Shown here: positions 16,240 through 24,773 of the stretch, in pieces
Layout of the letters: each line of letters starts with the position of its first letter
Position numbering within the stretch: the stretch's first letter is position 1
Notes under the pieces: generated by a model
Databases searched by the model: none
What the model saw: only the letters and a program-made list of their open reading frames with translations
What the model was told of the DNA's origin: nothing
Program-made: the position numbers and the translations under genes
NCBI RefSeq assembly: GCF_019039255.1
Contig: NZ_CP077062.1
Location: 3,348,001-3,412,000 of the forward strand
Length of the DNA stretch: 64,000 bases
Reading direction: 5' to 3'
From: Nocardioides panacis
GTDB taxonomy: Bacteria; Actinomycetota; Actinomycetes; Propionibacteriales; Nocardioidaceae

Positions 16240-17469
16240 TCAGAGTGCCGCCAGGAAGAGCTTCTCCACGTCGCCGGAGGACGCCGCCCGAGGGTTGGTC
16301 GTCAGGCACGCGTCGTCGAGGGTGTTCAGCGCGAGGCGCGGGATCGCGCTCTCGTCGACGCCGAGCTCCCGCAGGCCCCGGGGTACGCCGACGTCGTCGG
16401 CCAGCTCGCGCACGTGCACGGCGAGCATCTCAGCCGCCTCGCCCGCCGGCACCCCGTCGACCTGCAGGCCGGCGGACCGGGCCAGCTCGACGAACCGCTC
16501 GGGGCTCTCCTGGGCGTTGTAACGGATCACGTGCGGCAGCAGCACCCCGTTGACCACCCCGTGCGGGGCGTCGAGCAGCCCGCCGACCTGGTGGCTCATC
16601 GCGTGGGTGGCGCCGAGGATCGCGTTGGTGAACGCGAGCCCCGCGTTGAGGCTGGCCTGCGCCATCTTGGAGCGCGCGGCCTCCTCCGTGGGACGCAGGA
16701 TCGTGGTGCGCAGGTTCGCGCAGACCAGGCCGACGGCGTTCAGGGCGTGGATGTCGGCCAGCGGGTTGTGGGCCAGCGACACGAACGACTCGATGCCGTG
16801 GGTGAGCGCGTCCAGTCCGGTCGCGGCGTTCAGCCACTCCGGCATCGTCATCAGCAGCCGCGGGTCGGTGATCGAGATGTCCGGCACCAGGGCCCGGCCC
16901 ATGATGGTGATCTTCACCGACCGCTCGGTGTCGGTGACGATGCAGAACTGGGAGACGTCGGCGCCGGTGCCGGACGTGCTGGGGATCATCAGCAGCGGCG
17001 GGATCGGCTTGGCGACCAGGTCGACGCCGCCGTAGTCCAGGATCCGGCCGCCGTTGCCGGACAGGATCGCCACGCCCTTGGCCGCGTCGATGCACGAACC
17101 GCCGCCGAGCGCGATCAGGACGTCGCAGCCCTGCTCGACGTACCGCTCGTAGGCGGCGTGGATCTCGTGGTCCTTGGGGTTCGGCGTGACGGCGGACCAG
17201 ACCACCGGGGCCAGCCGGGCCTCCCGAAGGTGGCCGAGGAGCTCGTCGCACCAGCCGGCCTCGATGATGCCGGGGTCGGTGACGACCATCGGTCTGCGGG
17301 CCCCGAGACGGGCGGCGGAGAAGCCGGCCTCGCCGAGCGAGCCGAGGCCGAACACGACCTCGGGGGCGTGGAACTTGACCAGCGGGGGACGGGGAGCCGG
17401 GGGCTGGGGCTCGTCGTCGCGCTGGGTCGGCAGGTCTGGTTCCGCGATCGACTGCACGGCGCCTCCCAT
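16240..17469 (-). CDS. Iron-family alcohol dehydrogenase (1,3-propanediol dehydrogenase-like)
   Basis: A 409-residue group III alcohol dehydrogenase. It shows the nucleotide-binding ALGGGSCIDAAKG, STSGTGADVSQF, and metal-ligand regions TGLDALTHGIESFVS and HAMSHQVGGLLDAPHG. Start is ATG 17469 with GGAGG seven bases ahead; the upstream TTG at 17472 is rejected. A comparable gene sits next to mnoS in M. smegmatis. Whether it uses free NAD or is a nicotinoprotein feeding mycofactocin is not visible. It heads the minus-strand unit dehydrogenase-kinase-regulator-LarA and is divergent from the zinc dehydrogenase. Confidence 0.88.
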   Translation of the reverse strand: MGGAVQSIAEPDLPTQRDDEPQPPAPRPPLVKFHAPEVVFGLGSLGEAGFSAARLGARRPMVVTDPGIIEAGWCDELLGHLREARLAPVVWSAVTPNPKDHEIHAAYERYVEQGCDVLIALGGGSCIDAAKGVAILSGNGGRILDYGGVDLVAKPIPPLLMIPSTSGTGADVSQFCIVTDTERSVKITIMGRALVPDISITDPRLLMTMPEWLNAATGLDALTHGIESFVSLAHNPLADIHALNAVGLVCANLRTTILRPTEEAARSKMAQASLNAGLAFTNAILGATHAMSHQVGGLLDAPHGVVNGVLLPHVIRYNAQESPERFVELARSAGLQVDGVPAGEAAEMLAVHVRELADDVGVPRGLRELGVDESAIPRLALNTLDDACLTTNPRAASSGDVEKLFLAAL

Positions 17470-17711
17470 CAAGACGCCTCCAAACTACACGCGGGTGGGC
17501 GACACCGGCACCGGTGCGCCGTGACGCGCGCCCGCCGCCGGCGCCATCGTCGTACGCCGATGGCCACACGGTAGGTGGCGGTGCGGGCCGGGTCCCCCGT
17601 CCGCCGAGGGGCACCCACCTGACCGGACGGGTAGGTGCGTCGTCCACCAGGCGGGACCAGACTGCGAGGACCGGTCGAGACGACCTCCCCTGTGCTTGCG
17701 AGGAGCAGCCC
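17470..17711. promoter_or_regulatory. Divergent promoter region of two dehydrogenase operons
   Basis: A 242-base gap between leftward and rightward dehydrogenase genes. It contains GTCCGCCGAGGGGCAC at 17599-17614, closely matched (inverted) in the mftA/mno control region. ACCGGACGGGTAGGTGCG follows at 17622-17639. AGGAG at 17700-17704 is the ribosome site of the zinc dehydrogenase. Operator function for the MnoR-like regulator is inferred. Confidence 0.5.
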
Positions 17712-18827
17712 ATGAAGACCACCGCAGCCGTCGTGTACGAAGCGGGCAAGCCCATCGAGATCGAGGAGCTGGACCTCGACGGGCCCAAGGAGGGCGAGGT
17801 GCTGATCCGCTACACCCACGCCGGGCTGTGCCACTCCGACGTGCACGTGGCGCACGGCGACCTCGAGGCCCGGTTGCCGATGGTGCTCGGCCACGAGGGC
17901 GCCGGGATCATCGAGGAGGTGGGCCCGGGCGTCACCCGGGTCAAGGCCGGCGACCACGTGGTCTGCTCGTTCATCCCGAACTGCGGCACCTGCCGCTACT
18001 GCGCGAGCGGCCAGCAGTCGATCTGCGACATGGGCGCCACCATCTTGGAGGGCTACCTGCCCGGCGAGCGCTTCCCGTTCACCGGCCCGCGCGGCAACTA
18101 CGGCGCGATGTGCATGCTCGGCACCTTCAGCCAGTACGGCGTCATCCACCAGAACTCCGCGGTCAAGGTCGACGACGACCTGCCGCTGGAGAAGGCGGTG
18201 CTCGTCGGCTGCGGCGTGCCCACCGGCTGGGGCGCCGCGGTGAACACCGCGAACGTCCGGCCCGGCCAGACCGTGATGGTCTCCGGGATCGGCGGCATCG
18301 GCATCAACGCCGTCCAGGGCGCGCGGTACGCCGGCGCGAAGTACGTCGTGGCCGTCGACCCGCTGGAGAACAAGCGCGAGAAGGCGATGGAGCTCGGCGC
18401 CACGCACGCGTTCGCCACCGTCGAGGAGGCACAGGAGGTGATCACCGACCTGACCCGCGGCCAGATGGCCGACTCCGCGATCCTCACCCCGGGCCTGATG
18501 ACCACCGAGATCGTGACCGGCGGCTTCAACGCGGTCGGCAAGGGCGGCGTGGTCGTGCTGACCGGCCTGAACAAGGTCATGGAGCCGAACATCCAGCTGC
18601 CCGGCACCGTGATGACGCTCTACCGCAAGTCGCTCAAGGGCAGCCTGTTCGGCGACTGCAACCCGACCGTCGACATCCCGAAGATCCTCGGGCTCTACCA
18701 GTCCGGCGACCTCAAGCTCGACGAGATCATCACCCGCACCTACACCCTGGACCAGGTCCAGGAGGGGTACGACGACCTGCTCGCGGGCAAGAACGTGCGC
18801 GGCGTCGTCGTGCACTCGCACAACTGA
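17712..18827 (+). CDS. NDMA-dependent zinc alcohol dehydrogenase, mycofactocin-linked
   Basis: A 371-residue medium-chain zinc dehydrogenase of the NDMA-dependent class that co-occurs with mycofactocin. The catalytic zinc region is GLCHSDVHVAHGD with GHEGAG; the structural zinc site is CGTCRYCASGQQSIC; the Rossmann turn is GIGGIGINAVQGAR. These enzymes keep NAD bound and cannot use free NAD well. Start is ATG 17712 after AGGAG. An AAA+/VWA pair begins two bases after its stop, echoing the mno locus. Confidence 0.9.
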   Translation: MKTTAAVVYEAGKPIEIEELDLDGPKEGEVLIRYTHAGLCHSDVHVAHGDLEARLPMVLGHEGAGIIEEVGPGVTRVKAGDHVVCSFIPNCGTCRYCASGQQSICDMGATILEGYLPGERFPFTGPRGNYGAMCMLGTFSQYGVIHQNSAVKVDDDLPLEKAVLVGCGVPTGWGAAVNTANVRPGQTVMVSGIGGIGINAVQGARYAGAKYVVAVDPLENKREKAMELGATHAFATVEEAQEVITDLTRGQMADSAILTPGLMTTEIVTGGFNAVGKGGVVVLTGLNKVMEPNIQLPGTVMTLYRKSLKGSLFGDCNPTVDIPKILGLYQSGDLKLDEIITRTYTLDQVQEGYDDLLAGKNVRGVVVHSHN

Positions 18828-18829
18828 TC

Positions 18830-19718
18830 TTGGTCGCTCCCGGACCCGTCCTGGACCGGGCCCGCGAGGTCGAGCTGCTCACCGCCGCGCTGGACGGCGG
18901 TGCGCACGTCCTCCTCGAGGGCCCGCCAGGGACGGGCAAGTCGACGCTGCTGCGGGCCGTCTCCACGGCCCGCTCGGCGCCGTTCCACCTCGTCGAGGGC
19001 AACGCCGAGCTCACGCCCGCGCGGCTGGTCGGGCACTTCGACCCGGCGCAGGTCCTCGCGCAGGGCTACTCCCCCCGACGTGTTCGTCGACGGCCCGCTG
19101 GTGCTGGCGATGCGCGCCGGCGGCCTGCTGTACGTCGAGGAGATCAACCGGGTCCCGGAGGAAACGCTGAACGTCCTGATCACGGTGATGTCGGAGGCCG
19201 AGCTGACGGTCCCCCGGCTCGGGCTGGTGCACGCCGAGGCGGGCTTCCGGCTGGTCGCGGCGATGAACCCGTTCGACGCGGTCGGCACCGAGCGGATCTC
19301 CTCGGCGATCTACGACCGCACCTGCCGGATCTCGATGGACTACCAGTCCGCGGCGACCGAGGCGCAGATCGTCGCGCTGCGGGCCCCCGCCGCCGGGGTG
19401 GCCGACGACTGGCGTGCGCTGGTCGTCGAGCTGGTCCGTCGTACCCGCTCGCACCCGGACGTCCGGATCGGCTCCTCGGTGCGCGGCGCCATCGACATCG
19501 TCGCGATCGCCGGCCGGCTCTGGTCGATGCGCGGCGTGGCTCCCGGGGACTGGCACGCCGGGCTGGACGCGGCGCTGGTCTCGCTGTCGGGACGGATCCG
19601 GATGCACGAGTCGGCCGGGCGGCGTCCCGAGGACGTCGTCCGCGAGCTCTACGAGGCGGTCTTCGGGCCGCCCCCGTCCGACGAGGAGCCCGGCGGGTCC
19701 GACCCGGGGGAAGCCTGA
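18830..19718 (+). CDS. AAA+ ATPase (MoxR/ChlI-like), frame broken by one C
   Basis: An AAA+ ATPase starting two bases after the zinc dehydrogenase, probably at TTG 18830 (no good ribosome site, so the start is uncertain). Walker A is GPPGTGKS at residues 31-38; after the break the Walker B is LLYVEEINRVPEE. The frame shifts at the C6 run 19071-19076: removing one C joins GYSP to DVFVDGPLV and gives about 295 residues ending at TGA 19716-19718. It resembles the I subunit of magnesium chelatase or other MoxR-type chaperones and would act with the VWA protein downstream. Context suggests maturation of the zinc dehydrogenase. Confidence 0.75.
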
Positions 19719-20653
19719 GCCCGCCTCCTCCCCAGCAGGCGGGCCGGCCCCAGCAGCGCAGCAACCCCAAGCAGGACGCGTCGCGCAACCGGACCGTCGG
19801 CCGGTCGACGCTGGCCAAGCACGCCCGGTTCGCCGAGGTCTCCCCCGAGGTCGGGGTGCTCGACGAGCAGGCCCTGGACCGGGCGCTGGCCGCCGACCCG
19901 GACGGCACGCTGGCGCTGGTCGCCGACCTGGTGCACGCCACCGACGAGTCGCTGCGCGCCCGGGCCCGGAAGCTGGCGGCCCGGCTGGTCCTCGACCGGT
20001 CGCGGTCCGGACGCCCGGTGCGCAGCGGCACCGCCCGGCCCCGGCTCGTCCCGGCCGGCCAGGGCGGGGACCTCGACGTCGACGCCTCCCTGGACGGGAT
20101 CCTCACCGCGCGCGGCGAGCGGCGGCCGGCCGACCTCGACGAGCTGGCCGCCCGGGACTGGGGCCGCCAGGACCTCGCGGTGTGCCTGCTGGTCGACGCC
20201 TCGGGCTCGATGAGCGGCGAGCGGCTCGCGGTGGCCGCGACGGTGGCGGCGGCCTGCGCGCTGCGCGCCCCCGGCCAGCACGCCGTGATCGCGTTCGCCG
20301 GCGACGTACGCACGCTGCGGCACCTGCACGGTCAGGACCCCGCGGCCAGCGTCGTCGACCGGGTCCTCGCGCTGCGCGGGCACGGCGTGACCCAGCTGGC
20401 CGACGCCCTGCGCGCGGCGTCGGCCGAGCTGGCCGGGGCCCGGGCCCAGCGCCGGGTCGTGGTGCTGCTCTCGGACTGCCGGCACACCGACGAGGACCCG
20501 CTGCCGGTGGCCCGCACCGTCCCGGACCTGGTGGTGCTTGCCCCGCGCGACGACGCCGAGCAGGCGCACGCGTTCGCGGCGGCGGCCGGGGCCCGGTGCG
20601 CCGAGCTCGACGGGGCCGACAGCGCCCCCGCGCTCCTGCGCGACCTGCTGTGA
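19715..20653 (+). CDS. VWA-domain protein (ChlD-like) partner of the AAA+ ATPase
   Basis: A VWA protein of the magnesium-chelatase D type. The MIDAS motif DASGS is at Asp161 if translation starts at CTG 19715, which would overlap the ATPase stop as CTGA; a GTG at 19856 is the alternative and gives 265 residues, but sequence before it (STLAKHARFAEVSPEVG) looks conserved-like. The C-terminal half is a complete VWA fold. It differs clearly from the CoxE-like VWA at 10238, so the two dehydrogenases have different AAA+/VWA chaperone classes. It ends seven bases before the convergent CPBP gene. Confidence 0.78.
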   Translation: MSPPPPQQAGRPQQRSNPKQDASRNRTVGRSTLAKHARFAEVSPEVGVLDEQALDRALAADPDGTLALVADLVHATDESLRARARKLAARLVLDRSRSGRPVRSGTARPRLVPAGQGGDLDVDASLDGILTARGERRPADLDELAARDWGRQDLAVCLLVDASGSMSGERLAVAATVAAACALRAPGQHAVIAFAGDVRTLRHLHGQDPAASVVDRVLALRGHGVTQLADALRAASAELAGARAQRRVVVLLSDCRHTDEDPLPVARTVPDLVVLAPRDDAEQAHAFAAAAGARCAELDGADSAPALLRDLL

Positions 20654-20660
20654 GGCCGGG

Positions 20661-21407
20661 TCAGAACAGCAGCGGCAGCGCGAACAGCATCACCGTGGAC
20701 CAGGTGACGTGGGTGAGCACCGGGGCCAGCACGCCGCCGGACGCCCGGCGCTCGAGGCCGGTGACGACGCCCAGCAGGATCGCCGCGAAGGCCAGCATGA
20801 AGTTGCCGGTGGCCAGGGTCGCGACGACGTAGGCGACGGTGCTGACCGCGACCGGGTGCCGGGGTACGGCGGCGTAGAGCGCGCCGCGGAAGAACAGCTC
20901 CTCGGCGATCCCGTTCACCACCGTGATCAGCACCAGCATCGGGGTGACGCCGGCGTTCGCGTGGCTCAGGACGCTGGAGATCTGCCGGTCCACGAGCGGG
21001 ATCTCCCGCACCACCAGGGCCCCGACCACGAAGATGCCGGCGAGCAGCAGGCCGAGCACGATCGCGCCCACGACGGGCCGGCGCAGGTCGTCGTGCCGCT
21101 CCGGGTGCGCGATCCGGCCGAGGTAGAGCGGGCCGGACGCGAACGCGCCGATCGTCCAGATCGACGCCAGCACCAGGGTCGCGACGTAGAACGTCGAGTC
21201 GCCGGCCTCGATCTGCAGCGACCAGCCGAGCACCACCGCGCCGATCACCACGAAGACACCGGTGACCACCCGACGGACCAGGAAGGGGCGCGGGTCCTGC
21301 CGGTGGTTGCGCGGCACCTTGTCCCACAGCAGGCCGCGCAGGGCACGCTCGGCGGAGGTGCGCAGCCCGCCGCGTCCGGTGCCCGTGCCTCGCACTCCTT
21401 CGCCCAC
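20661..21407 (-). CDS. CPBP family intramembrane protease, copy 1
   Basis: A 248-residue polytopic membrane protein of the CPBP (CAAX protease/Abi) family. The first catalytic motif is NGIAEELFFRGALY (EExxxR), and a second motif region HVTWSTVMLF lies near the C-terminus. Six to eight hydrophobic segments are visible. GTG 21407 lies four bases after the epimerase stop and is taken as start; the longer open frame overlaps that gene. The substrate is unknown. A paralogue at 33009 also directly follows an epimerase gene. Confidence 0.8.
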   Translation of the reverse strand: MGEGVRGTGTGRGGLRTSAERALRGLLWDKVPRNHRQDPRPFLVRRVVTGVFVVIGAVVLGWSLQIEAGDSTFYVATLVLASIWTIGAFASGPLYLGRIAHPERHDDLRRPVVGAIVLGLLLAGIFVVGALVVREIPLVDRQISSVLSHANAGVTPMLVLITVVNGIAEELFFRGALYAAVPRHPVAVSTVAYVVATLATGNFMLAFAAILLGVVTGLERRASGGVLAPVLTHVTWSTVMLFALPLLF

Positions 21408-21411
21408 CCGC

Positions 21412-22488
21412 TCAGACCAGCCGGTCCGGTTCGGTGCGCTCGGCGCGGCGGGTGCGGACGCCGAGCAGCACGGCGGCGAGCACGGTCCGGGGCGCCTGGA
21501 GGATCCGCGAGCCACGCACGGTGACCGACCCGCCGGACCAGCCGGGGTCGGTCGGCGCGGGGGCCTGCGGGTCCGCGTCCGGCTCGGTGCCGTCGGGCAC
21601 CGGGCTCAGCGAGCGGCGCAGCGCCTCCTCGAGCGGCAGGAAGGTGTGGTCGCCGCCGGCCAGCTCGGTGCGGGCGTCGTCCTCCTCGCAGACCATGTCG
21701 TGCGCGAGGCTCTCCACGAGCGCCGAGACCGTCCCGCGCGGCATCCCGGTGATCGCCGACACCACCCGTCCGACCAGGGCGGACGGCACGAGCGGCACGA
21801 ACACCTGGCGGCGCCGGAGCCCGGCGACGCGGGCGAACAGCCGCAGCAGCTCGGGGTAGGTCACCTGCTCCTCGCCGCCGACGTCGTAGTGCCGGTTGCG
21901 GGGCTCGCCGCGCAGCGCGCAGGCCAGCAGGTGCACCACGTCCTGGACCGCGACCGGCTGGACCCGCCGGCGCATCCAGGTCGGCACCGGCGTGACCGGG
22001 ACCCGCTCGCTGAGCCGGCGCAGCAGCTCGAAGGACGTGGAGCCGGCGCCGATCACCATCGCGGCGCGCAGCACGACGGCCGGCACCGCCCCGTCGAGGA
22101 ACACCTCCTCGACCTGGAGGCGCGAGCGCAGGTGGTCCGACAGGTCGCCGGCGGGGACCAGGCCGGAGAGGTACACCAGCCGGGTGACGCCCGCCTGCTC
22201 CGCGGAGCGGGCGACGAGCTGCGCGGCCTCGCGGTCCTTGGCGACGAAGTCCCCGGAACCCATCGAGTGCACCAGGTAGAACACCGCGTCGACGCCCGCG
22301 ACGGCGGAGCGGACCAGGTCGGGCTCCTCGATGTCGAACAGCGTCGTGTCGACGTCGTCGACCCACGCGAAGGCGTCGACGTCGCCCTCCTTGCGGATGG
22401 CCGCCACGACGTCGTACCCCTGGGCGAGGAGCGTCGGGATCAGCCGGGAGCCGACGTACCCGGTGGCGCCGGTGACGAGAACGCGCAT
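21412..22488 (-). CDS. NAD(P)-binding epimerase/NmrA-like protein, copy 1
   Basis: A 358-residue atypical SDR beginning MRVLVTGATGYVGSRLIP, with the dinucleotide motif TGATGYVG. It resembles complex I NDUFA9-like or YbjT-like proteins that bind NAD(P)H without clear catalysis. A mid-region YLSGLVPAGDLSDHLRSR matches the second copy (YLGGLGSEADELSTHLRSR). The C-terminal ~80 residues are a charged extension absent from copy 2. It is followed by the CPBP gene as one unit. Confidence 0.8.
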   Translation of the reverse strand: MRVLVTGATGYVGSRLIPTLLAQGYDVVAAIRKEGDVDAFAWVDDVDTTLFDIEEPDLVRSAVAGVDAVFYLVHSMGSGDFVAKDREAAQLVARSAEQAGVTRLVYLSGLVPAGDLSDHLRSRLQVEEVFLDGAVPAVVLRAAMVIGAGSTSFELLRRLSERVPVTPVPTWMRRRVQPVAVQDVVHLLACALRGEPRNRHYDVGGEEQVTYPELLRLFARVAGLRRRQVFVPLVPSALVGRVVSAITGMPRGTVSALVESLAHDMVCEEDDARTELAGGDHTFLPLEEALRRSLSPVPDGTEPDADPQAPAPTDPGWSGGSVTVRGSRILQAPRTVLAAVLLGVRTRRAERTEPDRLV

Positions 22489-22582
22489 GGGGGACTCGGC
22501 TTCCTGGGTGGGGACCCGGGGGTGGGACACGCGGCCACGGGCTGAGCCGTCCACGGTACCGGGGCACCCCAGCGCGCCCGGC

Positions 22583-22870
22583 TCACCGCGACAGCCGGCC
22601 CCGTACGACGGACAGGGTGCCGAGCACCACCAGTCCGGCCAGCGCGAGCACGCCGAGGAGGACCCGGCCCAGCAGCACCGCGACGACCAGCAGGGCGAGG
22701 CAGGCGACCGCGCCCTTCGAGGCCCGCCGGGCGCCGGCCGCGTGCTCCCGGCGCCGGGCCACCGGGTCACGGGCGGCGCGCCGGTTGGCGAACCCGTTCA
22801 GCACGAGCAGCGCCGCCACCAGGCCGACGACGAGGAGCGCGATCAGCTCGAGGGTCGCGGAGTCGGGCAC
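22583..22870 (-). CDS. Small hypothetical membrane protein
   Basis: An unrecognised 95-residue product with hydrophobic segments near 8-24, 54-72 and 73-88, separated by an arginine-rich loop (NRRAARDPVARRREHAAGARR). GTG 22870 is the only good start; the ribosome site is weak. The hydrophobic pattern suggests a real membrane protein, but coding potential alone is modest. It sits between the epimerase gene and the thioesterase tail remnant. Confidence 0.45.
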   Translation of the reverse strand: MPDSATLELIALLVVGLVAALLVLNGFANRRAARDPVARRREHAAGARRASKGAVACLALLVVAVLLGRVLLGVLALAGLVVLGTLSVVRGRLSR

Positions 22871-22874
22871 GACG

Positions 22875-22941
22875 TCAGCCTGGCACGAGCAGCGCGCGGT
22901 GGAGGGTGCCGAGTCCCACCTGCCGGTCGCCGACGGTGGCC
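22875..22941 (-). pseudogene. Duplicated 3' tail of the hotdog thioesterase gene
   Basis: On the minus strand this reads ATVGDRQVGLGTLHRALLVPG then stop, matching the end of the thioesterase at 24242 (ATVGDRLVGLGTHHRALLRA). No upstream thioesterase sequence is present in this frame; instead the membrane-protein gene abuts it. It is therefore a remnant or duplication, not a gene. Confidence 0.8.
22887..22941. repeat. 55-bp direct repeat, copy A
   Basis: Matches 24259-24313 at 51 of 55 positions in the same orientation. The two copies are 1372 bases apart and flank the membrane-protein gene. Copy A begins five bases after that gene's stop. Confidence 0.85.
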
Positions 22942-22945
22942 GGGG

Positions 22946-24211
22946 TCAGGTCCGGGACGGGCCGGCCCCCGCACCGGCGACTGCCGCCTCGGACTCCCGC
23001 TCCGCGGGCCCGTCGCCTCGAGCGTCCGTGGTGGCGCCGCTGGCTCGTCGGGTCCGGGCCACGCCGGAGGCCAGCCCGAGCGCGAAGACGATGCTCACCG
23101 CGTCCCAGCGTTCCGCGTTGTTCGGCTCGTACAGGAACGGGAGCGCCAGGCAGCCGAACGCGACCGCACACAGCAGCCAGTCCCTCGTCATGACCATCAC
23201 CAGCAGGTACAGCGCCAGAGCCACCAGGCCGAGGAGCACGAAGCTCGTGCCCACCGGAGCGGGCAGCTGGATCTCCTGGGTGCCGTCGTTGCTCAGCCAC
23301 CCGGTCAGCCAGCGGGAGGAGTACGCGACGTAGTCGCGGAACCATGTCACCCAGCCGCGCCAGTACTTGTCGTTGAAGATGCTGTAGAACAGCTTCTCGT
23401 AGGGCACCTTCGCCACGTAGCCGCTCCGCAGCATCAGCCAGATCAGCGCTCCTGGCAGGACGAAGACGGCCGAACCCAGCGCGACGGCTCGCGCCCGCGT
23501 GGTCCCGAGGGCCGTGGGACGCAGCAGCGCGACCAGGCCCCACGGGACGAGGCCGATGAGCAGGATGAGCATGTACTGCGTGTGCCACAGGCCGAGGACG
23601 GTAGAGCTCAGGACCACCGCGAGCAGCCAGGCACCGCGACGCGCGGCCGCTCGGTGGAACCCCAGGATGCACAGCGTGGTGACCAGGAACAGCATCACCC
23701 CGATCCACTTCTCGTCCGCGCGGGTGGCCATGGTGCGCATCGCCGGCGACAGGCCGAGGTAGGCGACGGCGACGGTCGCCGACCCGGCACCCCCGCCCCT
23801 GAGGAAGGCGAACCCGACGACGAGCACGACGACGAGCACGACCGCCACGGACAGGAGCAGGAACCAGCCGGACGCCGGGGTCAGCCCGCCCGGAGGCTGG
23901 AAGTGACAGTCCCACCGCTGGATCAGCGCATTGCCCAGCGGGTGGGCCGAGTCACCCATGCCCTTGACGATCCACTGGCCCCCGCAGGGCGCGGCGGCGC
24001 GGGCGATGAACGTGTCCGTGTCCAGGTCGGGGACCGCGTGGTGCCAGATCAGCGAGATCTGGGACACGAGGGTCAGGAAGCCGATCGCCACGAGCACGAC
24101 GAGGTCGGGCGCCCACCGGGGCCGCTCCCCCCGCCGCCGTCGGGTCGAGAGCCCCGAGCGCCTGGGACCAGCAGGCTCTGAGCCCATGTCGGTGGTTCTG
24201 CCTGAGTACAT
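22946..24211 (-). CDS. Polytopic membrane protein of unknown function
   Basis: A 421-residue protein with about nine hydrophobic segments, beginning near WAPDLVVLVAIGFLTLVSQ. A large outer loop holds aromatic and Cys residues (CGGQWIVKGMGDSAHPLGN, WDCHFQPPGG). The overall plan resembles integral membrane glycosyltransferase-like or exported-polymer proteins of actinobacteria, but no diagnostic motif was seen, so no function is given. Start is ATG 24211, with ATG 24187 as alternative; neither has a strong ribosome site. The gene lies exactly between two copies of the thioesterase 3' tail, so it may have been inserted there. Confidence 0.72.
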   Translation of the reverse strand: MYSGRTTDMGSEPAGPRRSGLSTRRRRGERPRWAPDLVVLVAIGFLTLVSQISLIWHHAVPDLDTDTFIARAAAPCGGQWIVKGMGDSAHPLGNALIQRWDCHFQPPGGLTPASGWFLLLSVAVVLVVVLVVGFAFLRGGGAGSATVAVAYLGLSPAMRTMATRADEKWIGVMLFLVTTLCILGFHRAAARRGAWLLAVVLSSTVLGLWHTQYMLILLIGLVPWGLVALLRPTALGTTRARAVALGSAVFVLPGALIWLMLRSGYVAKVPYEKLFYSIFNDKYWRGWVTWFRDYVAYSSRWLTGWLSNDGTQEIQLPAPVGTSFVLLGLVALALYLLVMVMTRDWLLCAVAFGCLALPFLYEPNNAERWDAVSIVFALGLASGVARTRRASGATTDARGDGPAERESEAAVAGAGAGPSRT

Positions 24212-24241
24212 GGGGAGAGAGTCTGCACACTGCGGGGCTAG

Positions 24242-24756
24242 GTGTCCACGCGCGCCCGGAGCAGGGCGCGGTGGTGGGTGCCGAGTCCCACCAGCCGGTC
24301 ACCGACGGTGGCCCGGCAGGTGAACACCGCCCGGCGTCCGGACACGGACGCGGCGGCGCACTCGACGGTGACGGTGTCCCCCACGTCGGCGCGGCCGAGG
24401 TGGTGCACGAGGATCCCGGCCCCGACGTGGGTCAGCTCCGGGGTGGGCGGTGGCAGCAGGTCGCAGGTGACCAGCTCGAACCAGAGCGCGAGTCGCGGCG
24501 ATCCCAGCACCTGCACGTCCGCGTCCGGGTGGCCCATCGCCGCCGCGGTGTCCTCGGCGCCGACCGCGAGGTCTCGGACCACCGACGCACCGACCGCCGG
24601 CCACGCGGGGTGCGGGTCGTCGATGACCGGCGGGGCGAGGGCGGCCGCGGCGCGGGCCAGCGACGCGAGCCGCTGCTCGTCGACGTCGCCGGCCGCGGCG
24701 GCCAGGGACACCCGCAGGGTCTCGGTGACGATCGCGCTCTGCGCAGGGGTCAGCAC
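24242..24756 (-). CDS. Hotdog-fold thioesterase-like protein
   Basis: A 171-residue protein. The C-terminal ~95 residues resemble fluoroacetyl-CoA thioesterase-type hotdog proteins: WFELVTCDLLPPP, VGAGILVHHLGRADVGDTVTVE and VGDRLVGLGTHHRALL. The N-terminal ~70 residues are helical and not recognised. Start is GTG 24756. The 3' end is the source of, or partner to, the repeat at 22887. Likely acts on an acyl-CoA, but catalytic residues are not certain. Confidence 0.72.
24259..24313. repeat. 55-bp direct repeat, copy B
   Basis: Lies within the 3' end of the intact thioesterase gene. It matches 22887-22941 at 51 of 55 positions, same orientation; similarity drops sharply on both sides. Confidence 0.85.
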
Positions 24757-24773
24757 CCGGCCAGCCTAGGACG

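Noticed and set aside
17696-20653. 985-codon frame that appears to fuse several genes
   Set aside because: It reads the zinc dehydrogenase out of frame, then the first part of the AAA+ gene, nonsense, then the VWA gene. Not a real fusion.
22875-23915. 346-codon frame overlapping the membrane-protein gene
   Set aside because: Only the last ~21 codons have meaning (thioesterase tail); the rest is an off-frame reading of the membrane gene.
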